The notes beneath the pieces were generated by a model. It saw nothing but the letters and a program-made list of their open reading frames with translations. It was not told the origin of the DNA and did not search any database. Below, piece after piece: positions 62,766 to 64,000 of a stretch of 64,000 bases of DNA; within the stretch, counting starts at the first letter, position 1; every line of letters begins with the position of its first letter. The position numbers were made by a program, and so were the translations under genes. Location: the NCBI GenBank assembly GCA_030847615.1, contig JAUMIR010000001.1, forward strand, positions 263,561,187-263,625,186. The letters run 5' to 3'. The stretch is from Gambelia wislizenii. Its lineage: Eukaryota > Chordata > Lepidosauria > Squamata > Crotaphytidae.

Positions 62766-64000
62766 TGCCTAAATTGTATTCCTAAATATTCAACTCTAGT
62801 TTAAACTTATGCTAGAAATTTAGGATCTGAATGAAAATTTCATTTAGGATGGCAAAACTTATTTGAGGGGCAATGCCCTCATTTTGCTTCCCCTACCCCA
62901 TAGCTACAAGCCCTGACCTGTGGTACAATGCTTTTGAGATCTCTTGATATGTTTCTCATCTTGGACACAGGAAGTAGGAAACACCTTCATACAGTGTCAT
63001 CATTTAAAAAGTGGGGGGATGCAAACATAATGATATACATTTGTATTCTGAACAGACGAACAGAGAATGCTAGAACATCCTACTGTGCTTACAGAGTGTC
63101 ACTGGCAGGAGTGAGGAGTAAAGCATCCAGAACGGTGTCTCCAGTCCTCAGGAATTCAAGGCTACCAAAAATTACCCGCATCTTTCAGGGAGGCATTTTT
63201 CCTTAAACAAACTGATTTGGCTGAACTGATTTGGCATTTTAATTTATTGTAGTATGTCTCATCTCATTTTCTGACTGGAATCCTGCATGCATTTATTCTG
63301 GATAAATATAGGGTGGGGACATTTCTGAGGGTGGGAGAGACATGGTTTTAAGCCAAGATTTATTAGGAAAAATTTAGGAGGGAATGGAAATAAACACCAC
63401 TTGTATTTATTTGTTGTGCCTTATAATTTATGGTCACATGACCTATTTTGTAGAGAAAAAATGTTCTGTTTGAAGGATTGTCAGTCCTCTCCTTGAAGAT
63501 GTCTTCAATGTAAAGGGCTATACAGTCCTAGAGGTGTAAAATTTTCAGAAATGTTGAAGGCATGGGGAAATACAACTTTTCCTTCCCCTTCCCCCACAGG
63601 GGAAAAAAGGACATTTTCAGAAATAAATTTTAAAATGCAGTATTAGCACCTTTTACAGACTGAAAGTAATTTTCCTATGTTAGGAATATAAAATGCATTA
63701 TGTATAAATTGGCTTGGCATAGAAGTATCATGTTTGACATGTTAACAGTACAGTTTATTCAGGAAATTCATACAAATTCAATTTTATTTTTAAAATACTA
63801 TTGTTATAAAAGTAGCTACAAGGTCCAGAACTGTAAGGACTACCCGACCAATAAGGAATCTCTTTGCTTTTGTCTTTAAAACACTTTGAAAACAAAATAA
63901 CCACCAAAATTTGTAAAATGAAAAGAATTTTTACCAAGAATTACCATGATGTGGGATAATGTACATATTCTTACATAAATGCCTATCTGCTATGTAGTTT
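62766..64000. other. No recognised gene; AT-rich
   Basis: No motif-bearing frame, RNA gene or element ends are recognisable through to the window end. Confidence 0.4.

Noticed and set aside
1..64000. Host protein-coding exons, tRNA, rRNA or microRNA genes
   Set aside because: None could be supported. All recognisable coding motifs belong to retrotransposons; tRNA-like segments are SINE heads.

Overview
The window reads as intergenic or deep-intronic DNA from a squamate reptile (a lizard, plausibly iguanian). The repeats are the basis for this. There are tRNA-derived SINEs with a BovB-like tail (Sauria SINE type), RTE-BovB 3' ends, a young CR1 LINE, an L1 3' end, DIRS tyrosine-recombinase retrotransposons, Tigger- and hAT-type non-autonomous DNA transposons, and many microsatellites. 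I found no convincing host exon, tRNA, rRNA, CRISPR array or bacterial-style operon. Nearly every coding signal belongs to a transposable element, and every element examined carries at least one visible break.

Layout. 1-3.7 kb: a degenerate tandem repeat split by a 5'-truncated CR1 LINE (about 484-2757), then an older CR1 3' end. 7.1-9.3 kb: two near-identical 519-bp inverted arms around a 1.2-kb spacer that holds an LTR-like repeat; a second copy of that repeat lies inverted at 22.0-22.8 kb. 10.8-23.2 kb: non-autonomous DNA transposons with recurring termini (GGACTTTATCAGAC, GGGCTTGTCTA and GGANATTTTCAGAC), two of them almost perfect hairpins. 24.2-26.5 kb: a large palindromic element filled with alternating inverted repeat units and interrupted by a second transposon. 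26.8-28.0 kb: two Helitron-like units. 32.2-34.4 kb: a transposon nested in a transposon, then BovB and L1 3' ends abutting in opposite orientation.

37.5-41.6 kb: a nearly full-length but degraded APE-type LINE (endonuclease, reverse transcriptase, C-terminal zinc-finger-like motif). 43.5-47.6 kb (minus): a DIRS-like element with broken gag, a reverse transcriptase lacking its catalytic core, RNase H and only the N-terminus of the tyrosine recombinase. 50.7-51.1 kb: a hAT MITE with a perfect 8-bp target duplication. 55.1-55.7 kb: a BovB 3' end. 57.2-58.3 kb: nested Tigger-like elements, the inner one carrying a CpG-rich minisatellite. 59.5-62.4 kb (minus): a second, distinct DIRS-like element that keeps the RT C-terminal part, RNase H and a full-length recombinase frame, but has lost gag and the RT N-terminus.

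The genes do not form a working pathway. The two DIRS copies have complementary deletions, and the only full-length recombinase frame has a Trp where the family has a catalytic Arg. The most striking content is structural: an unusual density of long hairpin-forming and nested inverted repeats. Coordinates of repeat edges are read by eye and may be off by several bases unless a target duplication is named.
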